A DNA stretch of 64,000 bases from Planctomycetota bacterium (GCA_016200265.1 JACQFE010000013.1:1-64000); one strand, 5' to 3'; numbered from the stretch's first letter, positions 34,511-44,903 are shown. The notes: a model not told the origin generated them from the letters alone. Numbers and translations are program-made.

Positions 34511-34612
34511 GTAGAAGGGAATGAAAGCCCGTAGCTCCTTCTTGATGGGAATCAAAAAACTCACAGCCGGTATCGTACCCGGCATGAGCTACGGGCTTTC
34601 ATTCCCTTCTAC
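34511..34612. repeat. Foldback element with perfect 26-bp inverted arms (MITE-like)
   Basis: The left arm 34511-34536 starts GTAGAAGGGAATGAAAGCCC and the right arm 34587-34612 is its exact reverse complement. The 50-bp interior holds a second near-palindrome around GCCGGTATCGTACCCGGC. It ends 5 bp before the stop of the leftward zinc-ribbon gene and lies between two convergent genes. No target duplication is evident. It may act as a bidirectional terminator or be a small non-autonomous element. Confidence 0.85.
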
Positions 34613-34617
34613 TTCTC

Positions 34618-35613
34618 TCACACGCAATCACCGGCTGTCGCAGCCCAGAGTTCGTCGAGCGTCGGCTCATTGCCGCATTCCGGGCAGCGCGTGGCTCGCA
34701 GGCCGGTGAGCAAATAGCTGCATTGCGGACATCTCGGAGTCGTTGAAGTTCGCACGGGATCAGCGCGAAGAGTCCAGAATGCGACTGTGCCGCCCATCCA
34801 GATTCCCCACAACATGACCGGCGCGGCGTACACAATCGCCTCAAATACGCTATTGGTTGAAGGTAAGAGGAGTGCCGGACCAAGTGATGGCAGCAGTAGC
34901 ATCGGCAGAGCACTGAAAATGACTTGGAACGCAACGCGCTCCCACTCTTGAACTACTCGTCGCCAAATTAGAATCCAAACAACGATGTCGACAATGGCTG
35001 CGGACTCAAGCGCAATTGTAATGTTCCATGACTCCGAAAGCATGGTCTTGTGCAGGGCAAGCCCGACAATGAGCCAAACTCCAAAAAGAAATGGTATCGA
35101 TCCGATTGATTGCACAATGCACTGAGCCGTCGCCGGCATTCGTGCGCCAGCCTTTGGCGTATTCTCGTCTTGTTTCATCGCCTTTCGCTCCCAACTCCAC
35201 CACGCCCAAACCGCCAGCCAGGGGTAAATTCCCATGCACACATTGTGTTGCCCGAATTGAAGAGTGTCGCTTTCGCAACCCACATTCCAAAGCGGCTGCG
35301 CCCAAAGCACTTGAATGAAAGGCACGACGCTGATGACGCATGTCAGTGCGGATCGGCCAATGGTCCAAACGATCATTGAGCGCCAGACAAGAAGAAATCC
35401 GAGCGTCCACAGCGCGGCCAGGATCCCGTGAATGCTCCGGGGTGAGCTTTGCGGGCCGATCCAATTCACTGAATTCGCAAGAGTATATGAAATCCCTGCG
35501 AACGCAGGAACGATCGGCAGCAGCGCGATCGTCCACATCAATCGCCGCGTGATCTTTCCTCGATGGAATCGATATGTGGATCTCGAATCCGCGTTATGCC
35601 TCTCCAGTTGCAT
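34618..35613 (-). CDS. Multi-pass membrane protein with C-terminal zinc ribbon
   Basis: A 331-residue protein with about eight hydrophobic helices and a cytosolic tail. The tail reads CPQCSYLLTGLRATRCPECG (residues about 294-313), a CxxC...CxxC ribbon. This motif, CPxCxYxLxGLxxxxCPECG, occurs at the ends of many planctomycete proteins of unknown role and supports the taxonomic guess. A mid-protein loop GCESDTLQFGQHNVCMG has two cysteines. No enzymatic motif is seen. The start is uncertain: ATG 35613 and a TTG at 35640 are both possible, and neither has a strong ribosome site. Confidence 0.65.
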   Translation of the reverse strand: MQLERHNADSRSTYRFHRGKITRRLMWTIALLPIVPAFAGISYTLANSVNWIGPQSSPRSIHGILAALWTLGFLLVWRSMIVWTIGRSALTCVISVVPFIQVLWAQPLWNVGCESDTLQFGQHNVCMGIYPWLAVWAWWSWERKAMKQDENTPKAGARMPATAQCIVQSIGSIPFLFGVWLIVGLALHKTMLSESWNITIALESAAIVDIVVWILIWRRVVQEWERVAFQVIFSALPMLLLPSLGPALLLPSTNSVFEAIVYAAPVMLWGIWMGGTVAFWTLRADPVRTSTTPRCPQCSYLLTGLRATRCPECGNEPTLDELWAATAGDCV

Positions 35614-35767
35614 GGTGCGCCAATTGCGAATTGTCGCCAAAATGCCAGGAGGTCACAAGGTAATAGAAAATTTCGTCCATGCCAAGCCAATCTGCGCCCA
35701 TCTGCGGAATCTGCGGCTATTCTTTTACGTGCCTCGTCGTTCGTGCGATGCGACCCATCTGCGAATT

Positions 35768-36130
35768 TCAAATGCGGTCGAGTTCGTGAAGCGTGCGGGC
35801 GTCGGTGACGTTGCCGGTGTTAAGCACGGTCTTCGGCTCGATGAGCATGACGTGGGTCTCTTCTTCGGCGACGGGTTTATGCTCCAGGCCGCGAGGAATG
35901 ATGATGAACTCGCCGGGATTCACGCGGACTTCGCCGTCGCGAAGCATCATGCGCATCGATCCTTTGATGACGAAAAACATTTCGTCCTCACGCTCATGAT
36001 GATGCCAGACGAACTCGCCGGTGAACTTGACGAGCTTAATAAGCGTGTCGTTCACTTCTCCAACAATCTTCGGAGACCATGACTCGGAGAAAAGAGAGAG
36101 CTTCTGAGCGATGTTTATTTTCTGGAGCAT
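35768..36130 (-). CDS. Cupin-2 domain protein
   Basis: A 120-residue single-domain cupin. Motif 1 is FVWHHHEREDEMFFVIKG near residues 37-54, giving the usual two histidines and a glutamate. Motif 2 is PGEFIIIPRGLEHKP near 71-85, giving the last histidine. These four ligands would bind a divalent metal. Small cupins of this sort act as isomerases or dioxygenases or as sugar-binding regulators, and the role here is undefined. The ATG at 36130 is fixed by a textbook ribosome site AAGGAGGTTCTT. A 59-codon upstream extension is spurious. Monocistronic. Confidence 0.88.
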   Translation of the reverse strand: MLQKINIAQKLSLFSESWSPKIVGEVNDTLIKLVKFTGEFVWHHHEREDEMFFVIKGSMRMMLRDGEVRVNPGEFIIIPRGLEHKPVAEEETHVMLIEPKTVLNTGNVTDARTLHELDRI

Positions 36131-36507
36131 AAGAACCTCCTTGCAATCGCGGGCGAAAGTATTGTCTAACCGGCCGCATGATGGACCAGGGGCGGATTGT
36201 CTATGGCGGGATGCGCACTTACAAGTTAGTCGCATGCAAAGAGATTGGCTGGACGCTCGCCGCTGCATGCGGTAGAGCATTCGGCCGTGGTTGCTGCGTT
36301 CATCCAACCAACGCCGATCGCACCGCCGGTCACAATGGGCGTGGGGTTACTAGCTGTGCTGGTCGCGGGACGAATTGGGATTGGTTGTGTTCGCGTTGTG
36401 CGAATCTTACCCTGGGCTATTTTCGGGCGTCCCAAATAGGACCCAAAAGGCAAGGGCGCAAAGAGAATCTATTGCGCTCCCCCGAAAGCAATCGGAAGAA
36501 GAAAGCG
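36131..36507. other. Intergenic region without a clear gene
   Basis: 377 bp between the cupin gene start and the FHA-protein gene end. Short open frames exist on both strands, one of them hydrophobic (near 36300-36435, plus strand), but none has a ribosome site or recognisable motif. GGGCGCAAAGAG near 36448 also occurs near 34482, so it is a short repeated word. Confidence 0.5.
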
Positions 36508-37908
36508 TCAGGTGACGTTAGCAACTTGGCCGGCATTGAGGTTGAGGCGAGCGCCGCATTTGGCGCAGGTGGTGGATTGCAGACGTGTCCAGCGTTGGGT
36601 GAGGGCGTTTTCGCGGCGCTGGAGTTCTTCCTGGCGGCGGACAAGTTCGCGGTCGCGTTCATCGGCGGCCTTCTGCCGTGCAATCAGGTCATCGAGAGAG
36701 GCCTGAATCTTCGCGGCATTTGAAGCCGAATCGCTCTCGCGGGCCAGCACCTGCTCATTGAATCGTTCGACGTCATGGAGCTTGCCGCGGAGAGCCGCGT
36801 CGCGGGCGTCGATTTCGGCCTCACGGCGCGTCAGCGAAGTCTGCTGCTCGCCAATGATGCTGGCGTCGGCCTTCAGCCGCGATTCCCAGCGATTCAATCC
36901 TTCCCACGTGGTGTTGATTTGCGTCTGCAAGGCGTCGGGAACGTCGGGGAAGGTCGGTTGAGTTGCGGATTCATCTGGCGACGTCGCGCCGGCGACCGGA
37001 TTTGAGATTTGAGATTTCGGATTTGAACTATGAGATGGCGAATCCGAAATCTGAGATTGCAGGTTCGTGACCTGAGATTGCGAGTTCGAGATTTGAGATT
37101 GCAAATTGGAGATTTTGGATTGCAGATCTGAAATAGGGGCAGGTGCGATTGGCACGGTCGCGTTGGACAGCAGTTTGCCGGCGGAATTCGTTATGCTTGC
37201 AGTCGAATCCGCTGCGTGGCCATACTGCACGGCTACTCCGAAGGGTCCGAAAGTGACGCGATCGCCGTCGACGAGTGGAGCGAGCGAAGTTCGTTGTCCG
37301 TTGACCCATATTCCTGTGCGGCCGCCGAGATCGAAAATGGCCGGTCCTTTGAGAAAGCGGAACAGCAGAGCATGTCTAGCGGAGATGTCGGTGTGATCGA
37401 GACGGACCTGGGCGGCGTCGTGCCGGCCGATCAAACAGGCCGCCTGTTCGATGGACCACGTGCGATCCGTGTGGACAAGCTGAAGCGACACGGGCTGAGC
37501 GAATCGCGTGGGGTCCGCATATTTCATGCCGCAGCCGGAGTCTTCATTTGAGTGAGGCGGCATCTGAATGGCGAATTGAATATGCGTACCGCCGATGGTG
37601 ACTCTGTCCCCGTCCTTGAGCAATTGAATATCGATTCGGGCGTCATTGCAATAGGTGCCTGAGCTGGTGTGAAGGTCTTTGACCAATACGTCAACGCCGG
37701 TGTTCACGACAACACAATGTGCGGCGCTGATGTCCTTGTCATGCAGAACGATGTGGGCCGGTCGCCTTGATCCAATGAGTGTGACCGGTCGGCGCAGGTT
37801 CCAGGTTTTCTGCCCAGCGGATCCGTAGCCCGCGGTGATGCGGACTTGCGGCGCGGTGTCGGGAAGCTCAACAGTGAGTTCACGTACTGGTGTTGTGGTT
37901 TCGCTCAT
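36508..37908 (-). CDS. Tandem FHA protein with coiled coil and CxxC end
   Basis: A 466-residue cytosolic protein. FHA domain 1 (about 15-105) has LIGSRRPAHIVLHDKDISAAH and SSGTYCND. FHA domain 2 (about 125-220) has LIGRHDAAQVRLDHTDISARH and LGGRTGIWVNG. Residues about 258-303 are a low-complexity segment (SNLQSQISNSQSQ) created by a short DNA repeat. A long charged coiled coil (RREAEIDARDAALRG, RQEELQRRENALTQR) follows. The last 20 residues hold CAKCG. Both FHA domains keep the Arg and Ser/His phospho-binding pattern. It is probably a scaffold in Ser/Thr kinase signalling, possibly with the kinase or FHA-phosphatase of this window. Start ATG 37908 follows GGGGGAAA. Confidence 0.82.
   Translation of the reverse strand: MSETTTPVRELTVELPDTAPQVRITAGYGSAGQKTWNLRRPVTLIGSRRPAHIVLHDKDISAAHCVVVNTGVDVLVKDLHTSSGTYCNDARIDIQLLKDGDRVTIGGTHIQFAIQMPPHSNEDSGCGMKYADPTRFAQPVSLQLVHTDRTWSIEQAACLIGRHDAAQVRLDHTDISARHALLFRFLKGPAIFDLGGRTGIWVNGQRTSLAPLVDGDRVTFGPFGVAVQYGHAADSTASITNSAGKLLSNATVPIAPAPISDLQSKISNLQSQISNSQSQVTNLQSQISDSPSHSSNPKSQISNPVAGATSPDESATQPTFPDVPDALQTQINTTWEGLNRWESRLKADASIIGEQQTSLTRREAEIDARDAALRGKLHDVERFNEQVLARESDSASNAAKIQASLDDLIARQKAADERDRELVRRQEELQRRENALTQRWTRLQSTTCAKCGARLNLNAGQVANVT
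36999..37134 (-). repeat. In-gene TTTGAGA-type short tandem repeat, locus A
   Basis: About 136 bp of degenerate 7-bp-like units (GATTTGA, GATTGCA and variants) inside the FHA protein gene, kept in frame as alternating S-N-L/P-Q-S residues. A related array lies at 41721-41873 in a different gene (see findings). Confidence 0.88.
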
Positions 37909-38147
37909 GCTTTGCGTTTCCCCCTGCCCTCCTCGCGCCTCGGCGGCGTACCGATCCAATCACGATGCAGCGGCGAATGCTTATCGGCTCGATTGGAAGC
38001 TGCGCAAATTGGACCGACGATGCGATTACACGGTACGATTGCGTAGGCGGCGTGGGCAAATGACTTAGGAAGTTGGGAAAGATTCCCCAATTTGTGCAAG
38101 ATTGCGAATGCACAAATGGAATCAGCGCGTCCGAGAATTGAAGGAAA

Positions 38148-38876
38148 ATGAATATTGTTCTGACCAACGATGACGGTTATCAGGCAGCCGGGCTGGTGGC
38201 CGCTTTCGAAGCGATTCAGCATTTGGGGACGGTGCATGTGGTGGCTCCGAAAACAGAGCGCTCGGCGTGCAGTCACACTGTGACGCTGCGCCGGCCGGTA
38301 ACTGTTGAGCGTGTGCATCAGGAGAAATTGGGAACGGTCTTTGCGGTCGATGGAACGCCGGCGGATTGCGTGCGGTTGGCGTTTGCGGCTCTGGTGGAGC
38401 ATCCAATCAATCTTGTCGTGAGCGGCGTGAATCATGGGGCCAACACAGGCGTGGACACGTTTTATTCGGGCACGGTTGCAGGCGCGCGCGAGGCCGCTAT
38501 TTTGGGCATTCACGCGGTTGCACTCTCACTGGCGAGGCGAGTAGACGCGGAACCGGATTGGCCGGGGGTTTCGCGCTGGGTTGAACGCATGGTTCCGGAA
38601 TTGTTGAAGGAGGCGTTGCCCGGTCCTGGATTCTGGAACGTGAATTTTCCGGCCGTTGTACCGACGGATGCCAAGGCTCCGATTCAACGCGTTCCGTTGG
38701 CGATTCACCCCATGCCGATGAGTTTTGACAAGTCTGAACAGGAGGACGGGCGAATCCTGCAATTTGATTATGGTGCGTCGTACTGGCTGCGCGATGTCAC
38801 CGGTCCGAGTGATTATTCAGTGGTTCGCGATGGCGGAATCGCGGTCACGGCGATTCCGCTGTATGGGAAGTTCTGA
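38148..38876 (+). CDS. surE: 5'/3'-nucleotidase SurE
   Basis: A 242-residue SurE, a metal-dependent phosphatase releasing nucleosides from 5' and 3' nucleotides and trimming short polyphosphate in the cytoplasm. The metal site is built from LTNDDG (Asp 8 and 9), the serine in ERSACSHT (Ser 39) and the asparagine in SGVNHGANTG (Asn 95). GTPADCVR near 69 is a further family block. Length is normal for SurE (about 250). The window does not place it beside pcm or other stationary-phase genes. The upstream FHA-protein gene is divergent, with 239 bp between them that hold both promoters. Confidence 0.95.
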   Translation: MNIVLTNDDGYQAAGLVAAFEAIQHLGTVHVVAPKTERSACSHTVTLRRPVTVERVHQEKLGTVFAVDGTPADCVRLAFAALVEHPINLVVSGVNHGANTGVDTFYSGTVAGAREAAILGIHAVALSLARRVDAEPDWPGVSRWVERMVPELLKEALPGPGFWNVNFPAVVPTDAKAPIQRVPLAIHPMPMSFDKSEQEDGRILQFDYGASYWLRDVTGPSDYSVVRDGGIAVTAIPLYGKF

Positions 38877-38944
38877 TCGACGCTTGCGAAGCATTCTTGA
38901 TCCGCGGACTGAAATTCGCGGCGCGCAACACCTGGACTAATAGT

Positions 38945-40902
<1,958 letters not shown>

Positions 40903-40935
40903 CTACTCGCAAAATGCGATAACCATACCTGGAAT

Positions 40936-42024
40936 CTAGCAGCCAATATGCATTTGGGCAAGCAGAGCCGCTCCAAAGACACCGGCATTATCGCCAAGTG
41001 CCGCGGGACCAAGAACCAGCGTTTTTTCGCGGAAATTCCGGCTTTTCTTCGCGGTGCTGTGACAGGACTCAAGTAGCGAGGGAAGTGCGAACAAGGCTCC
41101 GCCGCCGAGCGAAATCATGTCCACCATGAATTCCCCTTGGATGGCGGCGCAGGCGACGAGGATTGCAGAAGCACAATTTGAGATCAGGTCCAACGCCCCC
41201 GGATGCCCCTGCGCGACGGCCTGCTCGAGTTTATTCAGGTTTGTGATGCCGAGCATCGCGCGGGCTTGCGAAGTGATGGCTGGTCCCGATGCAATCGTTT
41301 CGAGACATCCGCGCAATCCGCAGGGGCATTCCCCGGCGGAAGGACTGTGGTCAACCACGAGCAGCGGCAGGTGAGTGCGGCGATTGGGATCTCGCGGCTG
41401 CGGCACGCCATCGATGACGATGCCCAACGCGATGCCTGTGCCGATTCGGAGATGTGCAAAGCGGCGCGGAAGGGGATTCATCGTGGAGTATTCGCCCCAT
41501 GTGGCCGCATCGGCATCGGTCATGAGAACGACAATGTTACTCGTAGGCGAATCGCTTTTTTGGATCGCTTCGCTTAGGTCGCGAGCGATGGGTCGATTTT
41601 CGAGAAATGGGAGATTGACCGAGCGGCGAACGATACCAGCCTGGGCGTCGATCACACCGGGGACGGCGAGGCCAATTGGAATTGGGAACCTCAATGGACT
41701 TTCAGTGTTCTGACCTTGGGGAATTTGAAATTTGAAATTTGAAATTTGAAATTTGAGATTTGAAGTTTGAGATTTGAGATCTGAAGGGTTCGGGAATTGA
41801 GTCTTGGAATTTGAGATTTGAAGGACTTGAGATTCGAGAATTGGATCGATTTCCGATTTGAGATTTGAGATCAAGCGTTCGTAGGAAAGTCCGTGAGACT
41901 CATTGGCAGCGTGGGCGCTTCGGGTTGGAAAACGACGAACGTGTTGAAGGGTTCCGTCCGTAGCGGTGCCTCCGATTCGGATGTTAGTGCCGCCAAGATC
42001 GATTCCAATTGGGCCAAGTTGCAT
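40936..42024 (-). CDS. ROK-family sugar kinase (glucokinase-like) with inserted repeat peptide
   Basis: A 362-residue ROK protein. The ATP-binding phosphate loop is GIDLGGTNIRIGG near residue 7. GLAVPGVID near 118 is the second nucleotide block. The catalytic aspartate sits in LMTDADAATWGEY near 170. The ROK zinc motif is CPCGLRGCLETIASG near 233, and the C-terminal LGGGALF near 312 completes the fold. Between residues about 50 and 108 lies a Ser/Asn/Gln/Lys-rich peptide (SNLKSE, TSNLKFQISNFKFQ) produced by a tandem DNA repeat, located where other ROK kinases have a short helix. Glucose is the likely substrate. It may be transcribed with eno. ATG 42024 is chosen; the upstream 62-codon extension lacks family similarity. 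Confidence 0.88.
   Translation of the reverse strand: MQLGPIGIDLGGTNIRIGGTATDGTLQHVRRFPTRSAHAANESHGLSYERLISNLKSEIDPILESQVLQISNSKTQFPNPSDLKSQTSNLKFQISNFKFQIPQGQNTESPLRFPIPIGLAVPGVIDAQAGIVRRSVNLPFLENRPIARDLSEAIQKSDSPTSNIVVLMTDADAATWGEYSTMNPLPRRFAHLRIGTGIALGIVIDGVPQPRDPNRRTHLPLLVVDHSPSAGECPCGLRGCLETIASGPAITSQARAMLGITNLNKLEQAVAQGHPGALDLISNCASAILVACAAIQGEFMVDMISLGGGALFALPSLLESCHSTAKKSRNFREKTLVLGPAALGDNAGVFGAALLAQMHIGC
41721..41873 (-). repeat. In-gene TTTGAAA-type short tandem repeat, locus B
   Basis: At 41721-41757 the units AATTTGA repeat almost perfectly, then degenerate TTTGAGAT variants extend to about 41873. The array lies inside the ROK kinase gene, in frame. It is the same word family and coding orientation as 36999-37134. 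Confidence 0.9.
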
Positions 42025-42165
42025 CACGCTCAATATTCGAAGCAAGGCCCAGATGACGCAAATGGAATGGTTCGCCTGAATGGACCCGCTATTTGTGACG
42101 TCGAATTGGGGCGGAGATTCACCTACAGTCAGGTGATTATCAGCCATTGAACGTCGGGAGGCTCT

Positions 42166-42666
42166 TTGTGCCTGAAGACTCGAACTGAAGAAAGCAGGAT
42201 TTGCGGTCAACCGATATCAACAGTTGCAGACGAAACTGAAGCAGGCAATGCGCCTCATGCATCGCTTGCTGGAAAATCCAACTGGATCAATTACATGGCC
42301 GAGACCGCGAGAAATCCGTCAACGGACATTCGGGAAGAGATTGCACGGCTTATTGCCGCCGCGGGCGACACTGGCGAAGTTGATACTTATGCTGGAAAGC
42401 GATGCCAGCCCCGCGTCAGCGAAGGGCTGCAATTAGAGTTGACAACCGACGCATCTGGATCAGGGAAGTGTCGGCCTGTCAGCATGCACAACATTTCGGA
42501 GCGAGGTTTCGCACTCTGGTCGAAACAGAAAATCGACAGGAGCACACGGGTGTTTGTTCGCCAATTCACTGCGGAAGGCCCGCGGCCGTGGATTCCCGCG
42601 ACAGTGACGCATTGCACCGTGGGAATCCGTGGTTTCCTGATCGGTGCGGAATTTCACGAATCATAG
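42166..42666 (+). CDS. PilZ-like domain protein
   Basis: A 166-residue protein. Residues about 45-75 are helical. The C-terminal 95 residues look like a PilZ barrel: KRCQPRVSEGLQLEL near 78, then MHNISERGFALWSKQKI near 106, and HCTVGIRGFLIGAEF near 148. PilZ domains bind cyclic-di-GMP through RxxxR and D/NxSxxG. Here the first arginine pair is loosely KRCQPR and the second motif reads NISERG, so ligand binding is plausible. The role may be motility or surface regulation. The start is uncertain: TTG 42166 has GGGAGG upstream, while ATG 42295 begins just before the helical part. Confidence 0.7.
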   Translation: MCLKTRTEESRICGQPISTVADETEAGNAPHASLAGKSNWINYMAETARNPSTDIREEIARLIAAAGDTGEVDTYAGKRCQPRVSEGLQLELTTDASGSGKCRPVSMHNISERGFALWSKQKIDRSTRVFVRQFTAEGPRPWIPATVTHCTVGIRGFLIGAEFHES

Positions 42667-42873
42667 ACGGTCCGGTCAGGTCATTCCAACCTCAGCCTCA
42701 AGCGACACTTCACCTGTTCCGTAGTGAGCGCATTCCTGTGTCCCGCATGAGCGCGACTATGAAAAATAAGAATTGAGCGATCACCTCCGACGTTGTTTCC
42801 TGCGATGGATCAGAGGCGGAACGAGTGCCTTTGTTGATTCCGCAAGGGGAAATGACGGTCAAGTGTCCTGATG

Positions 42874-42902
42874 CCCCCCTAATCCCCGCTCGTTAAGGGG
42901 GA
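42874..42902. repeat. Intergenic hairpin CCCCCTAA...TTAAGGGGG
   Basis: CCCCCCTAA pairs with TTAAGGGGG across about 11 bases. It lies about 210 bp past the PilZ gene and 57 bp before the phage-like block. It could end the PilZ transcript, but no U-run follows, and it looks like a small repeat unit. Confidence 0.5.
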
Positions 42903-42958
42903 GGCGACTCCAATTGACCGTTCCATGTCCTCAACGCCTGGATTGAGCAGGAACAAGC

Positions 42959-43543
42959 ATGTCTGCATTTCTAACGCGAATTGTCGGTGCGATTCCGATT
43001 TTGGCTCAGCTCGCCATTTTTATTCTGAGCATGTTCATTCCCGGATGTGCAACCGGCGCTCGAGTCAATCTGGCGGCTGCTGATGCACTGGAAGGTCTGT
43101 CCATGGAACTCAGCAAGTCGCTGACGGAATATCACGCCGATCTTGGGCGGTATGACGATGACCGTGAACGGGCGGCGCTTTCGGCGTTCATTACCCGCGT
43201 GCAGGCGAGCAATGATGACGAAATGCGGAACGCCACGAATGTGGACGAGCTGCTTGCGGCACTTCGGAAGATTCGAGCGGATCGAGATATTGAAACACAG
43301 CGCTTCATGGATTCGCGTGAGAATGCGGCGGCACTTGCTGAGGTTTCAGCCGGACTAAGACAATTCGCCATTCAAGCATCATCGCTTGATGATGAGGCCA
43401 AGCGATATTTCGGCGACTTTTTGAAGAAAGCGACAACCAAAGCCATGACAAAAACGCTGTCGTCGGAAAGGGCGAATATGCCTCTAACTGATGGCACGAC
43501 GCGGAGCATTTCCTCGATCGTCGCATCAGACACGAGGCCGTAA
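42959..43543 (+). CDS. Lipoprotein, first gene of the phage-like block
   Basis: A 194-residue protein. Its hydrophobic start (IVGAIPILAQLAIFILSMFIPGC) ends in a lipobox with lipidation near Cys 30. The rest is alpha-helical and charged (LEGLSMELSKSLTEYHADLGRYDDDRERAAL). In Mu-like phages this position, ahead of DUF2730-type and winged-helix genes, holds lysis proteins such as Rz/Rz1 spanins, so a spanin-like role is possible. No similarity to a specific spanin is recognised. The ribosome site is AGGAACA. A 49-bp gap separates it from the next gene, which has its own AAGGAG. Confidence 0.55.
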   Translation: MSAFLTRIVGAIPILAQLAIFILSMFIPGCATGARVNLAAADALEGLSMELSKSLTEYHADLGRYDDDRERAALSAFITRVQASNDDEMRNATNVDELLAALRKIRADRDIETQRFMDSRENAAALAEVSAGLRQFAIQASSLDDEAKRYFGDFLKKATTKAMTKTLSSERANMPLTDGTTRSISSIVASDTRP

Positions 43544-43592
43544 ATCGCAGGCAAATCCATGCCCGCTCGAAACCTTTAAGGAGTGAACGCCC

Positions 43593-43841
43593 ATGTCAAA
43601 ACTCATTCAGACATTCAATGAACTTCTCAGCCATCTGGATCAGCAAATCCAAAAGCCCCAAAACAAAGATGCCATCGCGGACATCCTTGGCGCGCCGCCA
43701 CTAGGCACGAAGGTCCAATCACTGCACGATCTCGATGTGATGCAGCAATTCCGCAGGGAATTGAGCGACGGCACGATTCAAATGGATACGTTGCATCAAA
43801 TTCTTGGGTTGGTGAGCTCCATCATGAAGGCGGTCATCTAA
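43593..43841 (+). CDS. Small helical protein of the phage-like block
   Basis: An 82-residue helical protein: MSKLIQTFNELLSHLDQQIQ at the start, then GAPPLGTKVQSLHDLDVMQQ, and a hydrophobic end LHQILGLVSSIMKAVI. No family is recognised. A strong ribosome site AAGGAGTGAACGCCC precedes the ATG. Its TAA overlaps the following ATG by one base (TAATG), so it is translated in series with the next gene. Its hydrophobic C-terminus could be membrane-associated. Confidence 0.6.
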   Translation: MSKLIQTFNELLSHLDQQIQKPQNKDAIADILGAPPLGTKVQSLHDLDVMQQFRRELSDGTIQMDTLHQILGLVSSIMKAVI

Positions 43842-44188
43842 TGGCCGCTTCGTTCTGGGAAACCGGCGGGACGTATCTTGCGGTCCTGACGCCGCTGGTG
43901 GCGGTGCCGCTGACGGTCATCACTTTCTATTTGCGATCGCTTCAAGAGACGCAGGTGAACTGGCGGGCGGATTTTGTGCGGCGGATCGACGGCGTGGAAG
44001 GCGGAGTGGCTGACGTGCGAAAACTGATGGTCGATTTTGAACGCGACTACGCCACGAAAGAAGAGTGGCTTCGAGAGTGCATGCACGCCCGCGGTCGGCT
44101 GGAGCACCTTTCGCAGAGCGTCGCGAGGCTGGAGGCGCTGCGCGGCGACTCAGATGAGCGGCGCGAACATTTAGGGAGTATTCACTAA
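43841..44188 (+). CDS. DUF2730-like membrane/coiled-coil phage protein
   Basis: A 115-residue protein with one N-terminal helix (GGTYLAVLTPLVAVPLTVITFYL) followed by a charged coiled coil (RIDGVEGGVADVRKLMVDFE, LEHLSQSVARLEALRGDSDE). One membrane helix followed by a heptad coiled coil is the plan of DUF2730-type proteins found in Mu-like prophages just before the winged-helix and small-terminase genes. Assignment rests on architecture and order, not on a motif. It overlaps both neighbours by one base. Confidence 0.55.
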   Translation: MAASFWETGGTYLAVLTPLVAVPLTVITFYLRSLQETQVNWRADFVRRIDGVEGGVADVRKLMVDFERDYATKEEWLRECMHARGRLEHLSQSVARLEALRGDSDERREHLGSIH

Positions 44189-44508
44189 TGGCCAACGGTC
44201 GCGACACTCATGAAATCAAGCGAATTCGCAACGAAACTCTCGTCGCCCTGAAAGTTGTGTATCCCGCTGCGCTTCAGGCGGATCAGATACTCCGGAGCCT
44301 TTTGGTGATCTTTCCGACGCTGGAGTTCGACAGCCTCAAGCGAGACCTGCATTATCTCTGCGACAAGCGATACATCGAACGGGTGCTGCTGGAAAGTGAA
44401 GGCGATGCGGCGCTGACGCCCTGGCGTCGGCGATGGTTTCGGTTGACAACGGCGGGCATGGAACTTGCCGATCACTGCATTGCCGATCCGGCACTGGATG
44501 ACGCATGA
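44188..44508 (+). CDS. Winged-helix phage protein (Mu gp26-like position)
   Basis: A 106-residue winged-helix DNA-binding-type protein: IRNETLVALKVVYPAALQAD, then LEFDSLKRDLHYLCDKRYIERV as the recognition-helix region, and WFRLTTAGMELADHC as the wing and closing helix. The ending LTxxGxxxADxxxxxPxLDD is like the small winged-helix proteins placed between DUF2730 and terminase genes in Mu-like phages. Adjacent genes overlap by 1 bp upstream and 4 bp downstream (ATGA), so translation is coupled. Confidence 0.6.
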   Translation: MANGRDTHEIKRIRNETLVALKVVYPAALQADQILRSLLVIFPTLEFDSLKRDLHYLCDKRYIERVLLESEGDAALTPWRRRWFRLTTAGMELADHCIADPALDDA

Positions 44509-44903
44509 GCGACGAAATCGCAACGAAACAAATTTGCGAGAATTCGGTTTCGAGCGAGGATTCCGCGAATCAATGCGTTCACGATCTGCACGAGCGGCAG
44601 GCGTGCGTTTCCAAAATCCTCGAAAAGGTATTCAGGCCGCTTGAAGAGTGCGATCCGAAATTATGGCGTCGGCGGGCCTATCTGCTCTTGATTGCAATTG
44701 TGTACGAGCGGATGGCGATGGATCGATCCGAGATTTCCACAAAAGAACTTACGGAGCTGGCCAAAGTTCTGACGCAGAACGATGGTAAGGGACGGAAGGG
44801 ACGTTCGCCGAAGGCGAATTCGAAGACTCGCGTGCCAACCGCGGAAAATGGAGCCGCTCTCCATGAGGCCGTTCGAGAGCTTTATGGCACGAATCTAAAA
44901 TGA
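44505..44903 (+). CDS. Putative small-terminase-like protein, last gene of the block
   Basis: A 132-residue helical protein. The core is CDPKLWRRRAYLLLIAIVYERMAMDRSEIS, followed by TKELTELAKVLTQNDGKG and a basic linker. By gene order it occupies the small-terminase (DUF3486-like) place of Mu-like phages, but I see no diagnostic motif, and the N-terminal helix-turn-helix expected for TerS is not clear. No large terminase, portal or Mu F-like gene follows; the next gene is nadK. The block is therefore a fragment or a domesticated piece. Confidence 0.45.
   Translation: MSDEIATKQICENSVSSEDSANQCVHDLHERQACVSKILEKVFRPLEECDPKLWRRRAYLLLIAIVYERMAMDRSEISTKELTELAKVLTQNDGKGRKGRSPKANSKTRVPTAENGAALHEAVRELYGTNLK

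Noticed and set aside
36178..36723. 181-codon plus-strand frame between cupin and FHA genes
   Set aside because: Its second half is antisense to the FHA coiled-coil gene, and its first half lacks any start signal or motif.
36999..37134. Possible CRISPR array
   Set aside because: Units are about 7 bp without unique spacers and lie inside an open coding frame; no cas genes are present.
41721..41873. Possible CRISPR array or regulatory iterons
   Set aside because: Same reasons: short degenerate units in frame within a kinase gene.
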